NCBI GenBank assembly: GCA_013076295.1
Contig: RQOL01000863.1
Coordinates: 744,001-808,000, forward strand
Length of the DNA stretch: 64,000 nt
Direction of reading: 5' to 3'
Origin: Sanderia malayensis
Taxonomy: Eukaryota > Cnidaria > Scyphozoa > Semaeostomeae > Pelagiidae
Shown here: piece by piece, positions 44,590 to 57,300 of the stretch
How positions within the stretch are numbered: the stretch's first letter is position 1
How the letters are laid out: each line of letters begins with the position of its first letter
Notes under the pieces: model-generated
What the model saw: the letters and a program-made list of their open reading frames with translations, nothing else
Database searches by the model: none
Told to the model about the DNA's origin: nothing
Made by a program: the position numbers and the translations under genes

Positions 44590-45711
44590 AGACTCATTAC
44601 ATAGCGTCCCTGTGTTCAGCTCGACTCTCGCTACCCAACAGGGACTTATCACATTGCTATTGCGAAAACCGGACAAAAATGATTTGCCTCGATTTCATTA
44701 ATTCTTGAATTTTTCATGACACGACCCCCTTACAAACAAAGTCCAGAACAATGATCTGAAGGGATGCCAATCTGTTTGCAGGTTTGGTTGGCGGGATATT
44801 TGATATGAATTAAAAACCCACTTGCGTCAGTGTCAGTCTGAGGGACACATGTGGCATTTGAAAACAAATCAAAAACAGCGGAGAACTTGAGGCGATAAAT
44901 TGATTTTTATTGGGAAAACATTTTTGTGAAACAATGAAAATAAACGTATCGATATATAAGCAGCAAACTTATTGCGTAAATTGTAAAACTGTACACGGCA
45001 AGAAGGACTTTTCAGATTTCTCGGGTTGAAGATGCAGATCTCGTAAATTCAAATGGTTGAAAAAGTAAAGGTCTTCGAAGCATTACTTTTGCAGGTCCTG
45101 CTATCAACAAATAAATTGCTATGTCAATGCAAAAGAAAAGGTTCCACAAATAAACAAAGCCAAACCCTTAATGAGTGTAAAGCAAATTCTATCAAAAATT
45201 TGGAGGAATGTTTTGAGCTGCCAAATACCGGCCTATTCGCAAGTCACTTTAAATACCAAAACAATTTCACGGAAAACGCCAAACAAAATGTCTTTCCTGA
45301 ACGAGTTGAAATTCATTACTGCCTTCACAACTTTTTTTATATACAAGTCGTTGAAACTTTCTAAACAACTCCGTCCTTAACCATCACTGCTTCAAAAATT
45401 CATACATTTGCCTTCGTTCTGGAGAAATTAATTCGTAACTTAATTTGAAAATCTTATAGTTTCATGCCATGCCAAGCTACTCTTGACAACCAGGGGGTAA
45501 GCATTTTTGACACAAACGCCGTTATTGGCCTCGATATCGATGAAAATATTTGAATAGACCAATCAGAACGACGTATTTTGAAATCCTGCTGTGTGAATGG
45601 AGGAACAAAAATTTGTTCCCGAGTTCCGATTTTTGATACTCAAATGTGATAAGTCCCTGTTGGTGGAGCGAAGGCATGAGCAACAACACAGGGACGCAAT
45701 GTATGGAGTCT
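44590..45711. mobile_element. 1,122-bp non-autonomous element with 11-bp target duplication, Mutator-like
   Basis: Inserted in a SINE-like copy. The 11-bp repeat ACTCGAGACCT lies on both sides (44,579-44,589; 45,712-45,722). The ends are inverse: AGACTCATTACATAGCGTCC on the left, and ggacgcaatgtatggagtct on the right. A second inverse word, aacagggacttatcacatt, lies inside. The duplication length fits Mutator-like elements (9-11 bp). A 103-codon frame (45,053-45,364) inside has no recognisable domain and is not called. Confidence 0.85.
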
Positions 45712-45930
45712 ACTCGAGACCTTTAGGGTGACCTGTTTACTATATAATGCTTTTAAGAATTGCAGGGTGGTGGGCGGCGGATAGATCAACGGGTCAGTCA
45801 CTGGCACTTGTTCCAAGTAAGCTGTGCCAGCAAGAGTGCCAGTCAAGGAGAAGAACGAAAATGGATGTTACTCGGAATTCGTTTTGTTTAATTTTTCACT
45901 TGAATTTCTGACTGCCCATTGATTAAGATA
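45712..45930 (-). repeat. SINE-like repeat, right part of the interrupted copy
   Basis: Continues the SINE-like copy split by the 1,122-bp element. Confidence 0.7.
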
Positions 45931-46060
45931 TCAGCACAGTGTAATACCTTATGTTCAAGCGAATGGCAATAGCACAAGAAAGGGAAACCATTTAATTTAA
46001 AAGACAAAAAACGGCGTTTATCGAAGAATTACAGTAAGCTCCAAGTAGACAAAATCTCAC

Positions 46061-46151
46061 CACATTATGCTTGGACCATGCTTGCACAATCAAACTTTGT
46101 TAGATCGACAATGGAGCTTTCGCTTTAATTCCCATAGCTCGTTGGGAAGCT
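46061..46151 (-). pseudogene. Exon-like duplicated segment, copy 3 (interrupted frame)
   Basis: Same acceptor position as the other two copies and a GTGAG donor. The SFPTSY frame here meets an early TAA. Confidence 0.4.
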
Positions 46152-46154
46152 CTG

Positions 46155-47395
46155 GAAGAAAGATGAAGCATTAATCTTTTCAACCATGAACGAATCCCAA
46201 AGCACAGAAAATGAAAAGTAAATGCAGTAAGTAATCGCAAATATTTGCATAAAAACGGAGAAGTAAACAAAAGGACACTGCCAAGATTGGAATTCAATTC
46301 AAAAATTGAACATCAATTCAAAAAAAATAATGCATAAAAGTAATGCTATGGCAAATCAAAATGATACATACCATTTCTGTCATACTGTTTTTGTAACTGT
46401 TTGGCAATTTACTCGTCAAGCTTAACTGCCAAAAAAATTAATTAATTAATTCATGTGCCAATTATTTTAATTCAAATGGAAAAAGCATCATAGATTAAAG
46501 TTGAGAAACCAAACGTTGCTCTCCCATAGTCATGGTGCCTGCTAAGGCTTGGATTCGAGCGGGTTCGCAAAACCAAGTTAGGCCAATTCCTTGTAAGCGC
46601 TTTCATTTTCACCCTCACCCTAGTATAATCAATTTGTATCAGCTTCGATATGTATAATAAATAGATAATAAAACTTTAAGACTTACATGGCATATCTCCC
46701 TATCAGCCAAAACAATACATACGCAGAAATACTTCTGCATCCATTTTGAGATCTTCCTGTGCATACGCCAAAATTGGGCCTAACCAGGCACCCACACCTC
46801 GCCAGTTGAAAATACAGCACATGCACAAATGCCAATGACAATAGCTTTGGCTGTGATTGGCTAAAAGAAATTTGACTTTAACCAATGCGATAGATCAACA
46901 GTTTAGACAATGGATTCTGGTCCAGACCAACAGGATTGACAACTGTCCAATCCAGAGAAAAGAACTTGAAGTTTGTTGCCAAGGGGAGAGGGGCGAGAAA
47001 TTCAGATTTTCCGACAAAAATTTAATAATCATTTTTGTTTCTTCAAGACTATGAATATAAGATAGGAAATTAGCTAGAACTGAACGTAAACAGAAGATGT
47101 TTTTTCCGACTAGATCAGAAATTTTCAGACAAAACGACAGCTTAGCTCCACAGGGGGGGGGGCTTTGCCCCCTGACCTCCCTCTATCTACGCCACTGGCT
47201 CCAAGCACCGTAGATACTATGGTGAAATTACGTATTTTTAGATTTCGTTCATTTTGCCCTCTTCTCGATCACTTCCTCTATTTCATCATCTCGCGTCATT
47301 CAAATTACATCATTCTATTTTTATTTATGCATCGTCACTCTTATCCTTCTAGAAACACTTATGCTTCGTCATCCTGATTTTTAGAATAATATGAA
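46155..47395. other. No gene seen
   Basis: AT-rich, with a short G/C-palindromic repeat patch near 47,150-47,210 related to the one at about 1,140. No supported coding sequence. Confidence 0.35.
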
Positions 47396-47397
47396 TA

Positions 47398-47510
47398 CAA
47401 TGGAATCCAGCTATAACGAATTCTGTAGGGACCGAGAAAATAGTTCGCAATAGCGGGAGCTCGTTGTAGAGAAGGACATTTTTTTTGAAGAATTCCAAAC
47501 ACAAATGGGC
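47398..47510. mobile_element. Fragment of the pogo/Tigger-like MITE
   Basis: CAATGGAATCCAGCTATAAC and the following cgaattctgtagggaccgag match the inverse of the right half of the element at 3,290-3,476. The other end is lost. From here to 48,380 I see no supported feature. Confidence 0.7.
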
Positions 47511-48382
47511 CAGAATGTCTGTTGGACCCTCCCTCAAGTATTCGCGCTTAAATGGCACACTATATTGTTCCAAAAAACAGTTTGCAGGATGACAACAGTT
47601 ATTGTTCCGATAGATTGCAACAGGAAAAAACGCTCAAAAGCATGTTTAACAAGGAAACATCACGAAGCAAAGTCGACATTACGTTTTCGTTTTCAACCCT
47701 CTCTCGCGATTTTCCACAATAACACTCATGCCCATACCTTTTACAACGAGGCCGAAACATGGTTGATTAAAATCCTTTCCTCAGGATTCATAAACTCTAC
47801 ACATATAAAGAAACATGAGCAATTAAATTGACAGGCATAGAAACAAGCATGGTGCAGCCCAGCATTAATTTCGATGATAAGAAAATCAAATATCGCAAAC
47901 ACTACTAAACTGTTATGTCCTTGCTGGCAATGGAATGATGATACAAAATAGAATGATTATTTCATCAATTGTAAAACAAATTAGTGTGCTCATCCATACG
48001 TGGCTTCAAGCCATATGCATTAAAAGTTCCAAAGTGATTGACAAACAGTAGTGAAAACAATATCACCCCTGTGTCCTCCTTCGTAGTTACCAGGGTCCAC
48101 GCACCGTAGGCTAAAAGCTTCCGGGGTCCATGCACGGTAAGCTAACAGTTTCCTGGTGCAAGAATTGAAACTGAGGAGAATGCTTAATCGTTGTTAATGC
48201 TCATAGCACATGCACTGCAGTGTTAACCTGAGCCGAGCATCGAAGCCAGAAGCATATCCAGTATGCCACAACCAACATCAGCACAAAATAGACGCAGACA
48301 GCAACATTAAAGCATGCTAATCGTACTTATATCAGCGCATACATAACTGTATTGCTATTCTGTTACCTTACTCAGTTTTGTT

Positions 48383-48579
48383 TCATCTTGACATATCCGC
48401 CAGCTTAAGTGTCCTTCCATTATCCTCTACCTTCTTGTTATTAATATGCAGTGCCCTTTGAACCAACCTCTGACCTATGGCTCTTCTTTTTCTTCGCCGC
48501 CGTCTCTTCTTTCGGTTCTCCGGAACCCAAACATCGTAGATCATCCCTTGGTTGCTCATAACTTGCATGCCAGTAAAAG
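48383..48579 (-). CDS. Probable last exon of a minus-strand gene, Arg-rich
   Basis: A good acceptor (ATCGTTGTTCCAG) precedes an open frame of 65 codons to a TGA at 48,383. It contains MQVMSNQGMIYDVWVPENR, then a strongly basic KKRRRRRKRR block that looks like a nuclear or nucleolar localisation signal, and a mixed C-terminus ending LADMSR. I found no upstream exon with a matching phase, so the gene is incomplete. It could also be a chance exon. Confidence 0.4.
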
Positions 48580-48839
48580 CTGGAACAACGATTGATGGAA
48601 TGAGATTTCAATCACATTATAACCCTAAAAGTTTTTAATAACTGTCAATCATCATAACATCACAACAAGGTTTTTGTAATCGATGATTTAGTAAAAAACT
48701 AACGATAATCTAATGAATTCTATTGTTCTAAATTCATAATTATAGAATTAAAAATTCCAAATTTTTTCCAAAACTTGGAAATAGCCCTGATACCAAAGCA
48801 AAGTAAACAACCTCATTCAATCGGCTCAAAAATTTGAAT

Positions 48840-48980
48840 TAAGCCGCCAACGCGACACGAGTTGTTATTAAGCCGCCAACGCGACGCATATTGGTATTGA
48901 ATCCGTCACAACGACGCATATTGGAATTGAGCCGCCAACGCGACACGAGTTGGTATTAAGCCGCCAACGCGACGCATTTT
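48840..48980. repeat. Minisatellite, about 29-bp unit, five copies
   Basis: Units are variants of aagccgccaacgcgacacga followed by gttggtatt, alternating with a gcgacgcatattgg version. The GC-rich units stand out in AT-rich surroundings. Confidence 0.85.
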
Positions 48981-49066
48981 ATTTTTGTTAGCTTTGTTTA
49001 ACCCTGTGGGATCATGTTCATGGGCATACACATTCTTTCGCAGTGGCAATTTCTATCGCACATTAA

Positions 49067-49383
49067 TTAATAATAATAATAATAATAAATTATTGTTTAC
49101 TCACTGTTTCTACAACCAAGAAATATCTTGTTTGTTTGCTCAACAGTGGACACTAAATAATTCAATAACTAGAAAAAAAATTATCAAGGTTATTAATTAG
49201 TAAAAACGATTTGAGCTTTTTCTTAAAATTTGTTACATCTTGCGTTTTGCGAAGCTCTTCAGGCAGTTTATTCCAAAGAGATGGTCCAGCCTTGGAAAAA
49301 GACCTCTCACAATACTTACTTTTGCCGCAGGGAACTACAAGGGTTGTAGTTCTTTCGGCTCCAAGTATAATTTTGTCTTTCAA
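49067..49383 (-). mobile_element. LINE fragment (C-terminus of reverse transcriptase ORF)
   Basis: The minus-strand frame 49,383-49,162 ends with CERSFSKAGPSLWNKLPEEL, then RKTQDVTNFKKKLKSFLL, the usual end of non-LTR reverse transcriptases. The 3' side runs into an (aat)n microsatellite at 49,067-49,090, as in CR1/L2-type elements. 5'-truncated. Confidence 0.82.
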
Positions 49384-50110
49384 GACGGTAGGTGCATCCC
49401 TTGTGGTATTATTATTTGCGCTGTAAGCAGCAAATATTAAAATACAGACGGTGTGCAGGATATACGCTTCAGTGAGAAGGCGAGAAATTGGCCAATGGCA
49501 GCAGCTAATTCCATAAAGACAATGGCTACAACAATGGCTAGTTTAGCGTATTGTTTACCAGATTAGGATTTGCCAAACACCCACAATAATACGTGCGCGC
49601 GCATTAATGTCAAACAACGGAACAATCAATGTATTGAAACGTGATGAAGTGAAGAAAGTGAAGAAAATAATATCAAATTAAAGACAAACGTTGCGAAGCT
49701 AAAAGTTGAGCTTGAGCAAAACCGAATAACTAATTTTATTGAATATTCACGTTTTTAAACTCCTGGACATAAAATACCCTGGATTCAATTTTCAGGATTG
49801 AACGCAGCAAATTAAAAAAACATTTGTTTTGAGACCACTCAAGCAATCATTTTGACTTCAATTTTCGATCTTGTTTCATCAAAGTTAAAAAAATTTCATT
49901 TCCCAAAACAAAAGTGAAATACTATAATTGTTGTATTAGTTGCATAAGCATTACAGCTAGAAAACTTTCTTCTTTTCAACTGATGCTTCCAACGAGTCAA
50001 AAATGCTCGGTCCTCGGTCGCTGTGCGTGATCGTGCTAGTGGCTCCGCTCATGTTGCTTGTTATTTCAACAAGTTTACATTTTATCCAATGTAAATGGCT
50101 ATGACTAAAA

Positions 50111-50172
50111 TGAACAGGAACGAACAGGAATGAACAGGAACGAAGGAGGAATGAACAGGAATGAACAGGAAT
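50111..50172. repeat. Minisatellite of aacaggaatg-type units
   Basis: About five degenerate copies of a 10-11-bp word. Just upstream on the minus strand (50,052-49,957) there is a 31-codon frame starting MSGATSTITHSDRGPSIFDS, too short to call. Confidence 0.7.
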
Positions 50173-50202
50173 GCTTCGTTTCATTCCTGATCATTCAGCA
50201 TT

Positions 50203-50467
50203 TTAGTAATAGCCAATGTAAATCCAGGAAAAAGCTACGATTTCAGGCCAACAAAGAAATGTTGCCTTCTGTAGGCCATAGCCATCCCTTTCTTGTACTA
50301 ACATACAAAGTTCATCCAGGCTGTTCCAGCTGATTACGGTAATCTGCACATCTCCACAGCGCAAATATTCGGATAGGATATCCCTTGTTGTTCTTAAATT
50401 GCATTTAATGATAAAGAACACAAGAGTTGCTTTCTTGTCGTGGGGATAAATTGATAAAAATGAATGC
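50203..50467 (-). other. Possible minus-strand terminal exon
   Basis: Acceptor TTTTCCACTTGCAG precedes an open frame of about 88 codons to the stop at 50,203 (TRDILSEYLRCGDVQITVIS in the middle). The composition is protein-like, but no family or partner exon was found. Confidence 0.28.
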
Positions 50468-51062
50468 CTGCAAGTGGAAAAGACAAGCTGTGCGGAAGTA
50501 TAGTGGGCCTTAAAAATTATTTGCACCATCATTTGCACCATCATCATGTTTTATTCTTATTAGCAAGGGATATTAAAAGTAATCCTGTTCAGAAAATCCT
50601 GACTTCAGATTTTAAATTGTTGATGATTACGTGCATTTAATTTAATTTTCTTTTCAATTTGGGGTTGTCTAAATTTATGTACTCATCTGCCTTTGGGTAT
50701 TGTTTTGTTTTCATGAAGTCACATCAACAAAGATTTGTTTTTGATTTTCAAACTGAGTGTACTTTTCAAAACATATCGTTTTAATCAAATGCTAGATGCT
50801 TGAGTGTATAGGCCGTGAGTCCCAACGAATGGTCACTTTCATTATTTAACGCTGGTACGTGCCTGAAAACAGAGCTCAAATATTGAAGTTCCAAGATCTT
50901 TTGTGCGACACGGAACCATCCTCGTGGGCCGAAACACGTCATTCGTCTGCCTCAAAATTCTAATAAGTCTTTGAAAACAAATTATCTTATCCCATTGTCT
51001 GAGCGATTAATTATTTTGCTTCGCTTTTCCTGTTCCGGGTACTATATTTTTTTTAAGTTAGA

Positions 51063-51069
51063 TATATAA
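51063..51069 (+). promoter_or_regulatory. TATA box of the NIDO-EGF-ZP gene
   Basis: TATATAA lies about 30 bp before a plausible start site near 51,095. A first untranslated exon then ends at 51,246 (GATG/GTGAGT), and the coding exon follows an acceptor at 51,315. Confidence 0.5.
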
Positions 51070-51320
51070 GAAGTCGCATCTTTTAAAGTTATTCAAAATC
51101 AACTGGCACTCGTCATAACGACAACTTGTCTTTTTGGTGAGTGGCCTGCGCCTTTCACTGCTCATTCTCTTCGCATTTTGTCTTAGTAGCAACGAATCTG
51201 CTTGCTATTTTGTTTTAGTCATCTTATTAACCTGAGTCGGAAGATGGTGAGTAAGATGAACATATGTTTCATTTAAAATACAATCGATGTAATGAAAAAT
51301 GATTTTCAATGACAGATAAC

Positions 51321-54300
51321 ATGATGGCGCATAAATTTATCAGTCTTGTCTTTGCGACAATCGTCGCAATCTCTGTGGAAATCAGCTCAATTTCAGGTAG
51401 TTTTTTCAACATATTAAATTGTAATCTTAATTACGAGCGTGCTCTTGCAAACATTTATTTTCGGATATCTACCTACGAAATAACTCCACAAGCATCGGAT
51501 TATTAACAACAAGCGTTGAACCAGAATAAATTACTTTTTCAGGACAACAGCGTATGTTCCCATACAACACAACTAATTTTCTTCAAAATACAGATGATGG
51601 GTATAGATTAATAATATTTAATCCTGGAATTCAGGTCGGAAGCACGACATACACGCAAATCTTTGTAAGTTACATTGATCGTTATCTCAAGTCAGACTGC
51701 AACGAAAATTTAATTTCCCGTTTTTTGCAAAAAATGTAATTTCAATCTTCACCAATCACTCTGGTGCCTGTTGTTTTTTGCAATTTGAGCAGGCAATTTT
51801 CGGCCACGAAAATTTGGAACATGTCATAGTAATGTTATCACGGGTTGTCGCAGTTGAAATGGCAAGCTCGCTGACTTCGCGGGCTCAATGGATAGTTCTA
51901 CTGGAATAATTTTAGTCTGCAAACAGTTTTATGATGTTCCACTAGGTTTATCATCAAATGTAAGAAGTCACATGGCTTTTTTCGTTGCAATGGGGCCTTA
52001 AAATATGTCTAATCTATTGTTTGAATACGTTTTCAGCTGTCATTCACACATTTTAAATGCAAACAAATAACTCACTGCAGGTATCTGCGAATGGCTTCGT
52101 ATCCTTGGGAAGACGGTACACTACCGATGTACCTAACATGGGAGCCGGCTACGACGTGCTGGCTCCTTTTTGGACGGATATTGACTTCAGATATTCAAGC
52201 AGCGGTGGAGTTGCTTACTCACAACACAGAAATACAGACACAGATTCATTCTCCCAAATGATAATTGAGAAAACTAGTTCGTACATATCAGCCAGAGCCA
52301 ACACCATTTTTTATCCAAATCTGGTAATACTTGTGACGTGGATAAAGGCACTTCCACACCCTGCCTATTTTTATGCATATTCAAACAAGGTTTGTGAGAA
52401 GAATTATAGCAGTTACGTGGCCATTAATAAGGCAAAATAATGGTCAGTTGTCAAAAGTGTATGATATCCATACTTGAGTATATACTTTTTTTCAGACAGC
52501 TACGTTCCAATTGAACCTGGCTACAAATGGTCACAGCACATATGCATCATATATATACGACGATGGTGGCATGTTGTGGAAAGATGTCATCCAGAATCCC
52601 CACGTTGGTTATTCCATAAATGGGCAAATACTTGATATGACACTTGGTCAGACTGGGCTTTATCCGTATTATAGATTTGATGCTGTAGTTGGAAACACAG
52701 GCAGGACGGGAGAGTGGATGTGGGATGTAATTAATTTTCCACTAAAAATTTTGTCTCCGAAGCATTTGATTTTATTCTATGGGGAGGTGAACAATTTTGA
52801 AATCAATGCAACTTCAGCCTATGCATTAACTTTAACCTACTCGATACATGCAAATGGAACTTCTGCAAATGTAAATTCAACAACTGGAAAGGTATCGATG
52901 TACGTGAACAGTTCTAATGTCACAATAAAATTCATTGTGAAAGATGAACAAAATCAAACAATAGAATTTCAGCCAACAATTACATTGTGCTATTGCTTAA
53001 ATGGCGCATCCTGTAATTCATCGATTGAAAACCCTAATGCAACATCTTCCAATCCTTTGCTTACTTACGCAAAATGCAACTGCAAACTTGGGTATACTGG
53101 TGAATTTTGTGAGCAAGGTAAGAAAGATCTATTCAACTCTTTCATTTATGCAGAGCTTAAGTCGCCCATTTATTTTTCTTTGGGGGAAATAAAGTAAAAC
53201 CTGGGGGCTAAATTAATATTTGAGGTTTTAATGGGGGAGAGGGGATTATCAGAGAAGAAGGCTCAATAAAGCATTTAGGGTGTCGTATTTTAATGACATG
53301 TTTGCACTACTAAAATGCATATATCTTTTAGGCCCGTGTGCAGTAAGTAGCTGCAGTCTTAACGCACATTGTACGACTACAAATGGATCTTCGTACAGCT
53401 GTGCCTGCAAAAATGGTTTTCGAGGCGATGGTTATAACTGTACGGATATAAACGAATGCGCAGATTCGCACAACTGCAGCGCTAATGCAATTTGCATCAA
53501 TAACCCTGGCTCATACGCATGTGTTTGCAAACCTGGCTACACTGGCAATGGCATTAACTGCAGTGACTTAAATGAATGTGCAACTGGTCAACATTCATGC
53601 AGTTCTAATGCAATTTGTACGAACACTATTGGATCACATGTTTGCAATTGTAAAAATGGATCCAATGGAACCTATTGTGAAGGTAAGGACTATTGGGCAG
53701 TATGTGACAAATTGAGCACTTTTCGGTTCATACTTGATTTTATATATGTACCTTGCAAAGGGTAAAAAGAGTCGATTTTCGCCTATCTACCTACGAAATA
53801 ACTCAACAAGCATCGGATTATTAACAACAGCGTTGAACCAGAACAAATTACTTTTTCAGGACGTATGTTCCCATACAAGAAAACTAATTTTCTTCAAAAT
53901 ACAGATGATGGGTATAGATTAATGACAGTTAATCCTGGAATTCAGGTCGGAAGCACGACACACACGCAAATCTTTGTAAGTTACATTGATCGTTTTCTCA
54001 AGGCAGACTGCAACGAAAATTCAATTTTCCGTTTTTTGCAACAAATGTAATTTAAATCTTGCCTAATCACTCTGATGCTAGTTTTTTTGCAATTTGAGCA
54101 GGCCATTTTCGGCTACGAAAACTTGGAACATGTCATATGATATCACGGGTTGTCGCAGTTGAAATGGCAAGCTTACTGAATCCGTGGGCTAATGGATAGT
54201 TCTACTGGACTAATTCTATTCTGAAAACAGTTTTATGATGTTCGACTAGGTTTATCATGAAATATAAGAAAATCACATGGTTTTTTTAGTTGCAATGGGC

Positions 54301-57300
54301 CCTTAAAATATGTCTAAATTTTTTGTTTGAATATGTTTTCAGTTGTCATCGACACATAACACTGAATTTAAATGCAAATAACTCACTGCAGGTATCTGCG
54401 AATGGCTTGATATCCTTGGGAAGACAGTACACTCCCTATGTACCTAACATGGGATCTGGCTACGACGTGCTGGCTCCCTTTTGGACGGATATTGACTTCA
54501 GTTACTCAAGCAGCGGTGGTGTTGCTTACTCACAACACAGAAATACAGACACAGATACATTCTCGCAAATGATAATTGAGAAAACTGGTTCGTACATATC
54601 AGCAAGAGCCAACATCAGTTTTTCTCCAAATTTGGTAATACTCGTAACGTGGATAAAGGCATTTCCATACCCCGCCTCTACTTACAGAAATACAAACAAG
54701 GTTTGTGAGAATATTTATAGCACTTGCCTGGCCAATAATAAGGCAAAATAATGGTCAGTTGTCAAAAGTGTATGATAACCATACTTGAGTATATACTTTT
54801 TTTCAGACAGCTACATTCCAATTGAACCTGGCTACAAATGGTCGCAAAACATATGCATCATATATATACGACGATGGTAGCATGTTGTGGAAAGATGTCG
54901 GCCGAACTCCCCACGTTGGTTATTCCATAAATGGGCAAATACTTGACATGACACTTGGTCAGACTGGGCTTTATCCGTATTATAGATTTGATGCTGTAGT
55001 TGGAAACACGGGAAGAAAAGGAGAGTGGATGTGGGATGTAATAAATTTACCATCAGAACCATTAATTTTGTCTCCAAAGCATTTGATTTTATCCTATGGA
55101 GAAGTGAACATTTTTGAAATCAAGGCAACTTCACCCATTGGATCAACTTTAACCTACTCGATACATGCAAATGGAACTTCTGCAAATATAAATTCGACAA
55201 ATGGAAAGGTATCGATGTACGTGAACAGTCCTCATGTCGCAATAAAATTAATCGTAAAAGATGAACAAAATCAAACAATAGAATTTCAGCCAACAATTAC
55301 ATTGTGCTATTGCTTAAATGGCGCATCCTGTAATTCATCGATTGCAAACCCTGATGCAACATCTTCAAATCGTTTGCTTACTTACGCAAAATGCAACTGC
55401 AAACTTGGGTATACTGGTGCATTTTGTGAGCAACAAGGTAAGAAAGGTTTTTCCAACTCTTTCATTTCTGCAGAGCTTAAACCACCCATTCATTTTTCTT
55501 GGGGGCAAATAAAGTAAAAGCTGGGGGAGATTATTTAAAATTGGAGGTTTTAGTGGGGATTATCAGAGAAGAAGGCCAAACAAGCATTTAGAGTATCGTA
55601 TTTTAATAGTATGTAAGCTCAATAAAGCATTTAGGGTATCGTATTTTAATAGCATGTTAGAACTACTAAAATGCATATATCTTTTAGGCCCGTGTGCAGG
55701 AAGCAACTGCAGTCTTAACGCAAATTGTATGACTACAAATGGATCTTCGTACAGCTGTGCCTGCAAAAATGGTTTTCGAGGCGATGGTTATAACTGTACG
55801 GATATAAACGAATGCGCAGATACGCACCATTGCAATGCTAATGCAATTTGCATCAATAACCCTGGCTCATACGGATGTGTTTGCAAACCTGGTTACACTG
55901 GCAATGGCATTAGGTGCAGTGACGTAAATGAATGTGCAACTGGTCAACATTCATGTAGTTCTAATGCAATTTGTACGAACACTATTGGATCATATGTTTG
56001 CAATTGTAAAGATGGATCCAATGGAACCTATTGTGAAGGTAAGGACTATTGGGCAGTATGTGACAAATTCAGCACTTTTCGGTTCATACTTGATTTTATA
56101 TATGTACCTTGCAGAGGGTAAAAACAGTCGATTTTCGCGTATCTACCTACGAAATAACTCAACAAGCATCGGATTATTAACAACAGCGTTGAACCAGAAC
56201 AAATTACTTTTTCAGGACGTATGTTCCCATACAAGAAAACTAATTTTCTTCAAAATACAGATGATGGGTATAGATTAATGACAGTTAATCCTGGAATTCA
56301 GGTCGGAAGCACGACACACACGCAAATCTACGTAAGTTTCATTGATCGTCATCTGAAGTCAAACTGCAACAAAAATTCAATTTCAAGTTTTTTGCAAAAA
56401 ATGCAATTTCAATCTTCACTAATCACTCTGGTGCCTATTTTTTGCACTTTGAGCAGGCCATGTTCGGCTACGAAAACTTGGAAGATGTCATAGTAATGAT
56501 ATTACGGGTTTTCGCACTTGAAATGGCAAGCTCACTGAATCTGTGGGCCAATGGATAGTTCTACTGGACAAATTTTATTCTGAAAACAATTTTATGATGT
56601 TCGACTAAATTTATCATAAAATGTAAGAAAATCATATTGATATTTTCGTTACAATGCGCCCTTAAAATATGTCTAATCTATTGTTTGAATAAGTTGTAAT
56701 TGACACATTTTAAATGCAAATAAATCACTGCAGGTATCTGCTAACGGCGTGATATCCTTGGGAAGATGGTACACTACCTATACCTATGTACCTAACATGG
56801 GATCTGGCTACGACGTGCTGGCTCCCTTTTGGACGGATCTTGACTTCAGATACTCAAGCAGCGGAGGTCTCGCTTACTCACAACACAGAAATACAGACAC
56901 AGATTCATTCTCCCAAACGCTAATTGAGAAAACTGGTTCGTACATATCAGCCAGAGCCAACATCAATTTTTCTCCAAATTTGGTAATACTTGTGACGTGG
57001 ATAAAGGCATTTCCATACCCTGCCTCTACTTACAGAAATACAAACAAGGTTTGTGAGAATAATTTTAGCACTCGCCTGGCCAATAATAAGGCAAAATCCT
57101 GGCCAAACTTCAAGGGTATATGATATCCATACTCGAGTATATACCTTCTTTTCAGACAGCTACCTTTCAATTGAGCCTGGCTACAAATGGTCGCAAAACA
57201 TATGCATCATATATATACGACGATGGTGGCATGTTGTTGAAAGATGTCGGCCGAACTCCCCACGTTGGTTATTCCATAAATGGGAAAATAATTGATATGA

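Noticed and set aside
45053..45364. 103-codon ORF
   Set aside because: Internal to the 1,122-bp Mutator-like element, no domain, and two overlapping frames of similar length.
47505..47831. 108-codon ORF starting MGQNVCW
   Set aside because: Starts next to a decayed pogo-type MITE, with no splice support or recognisable domain.
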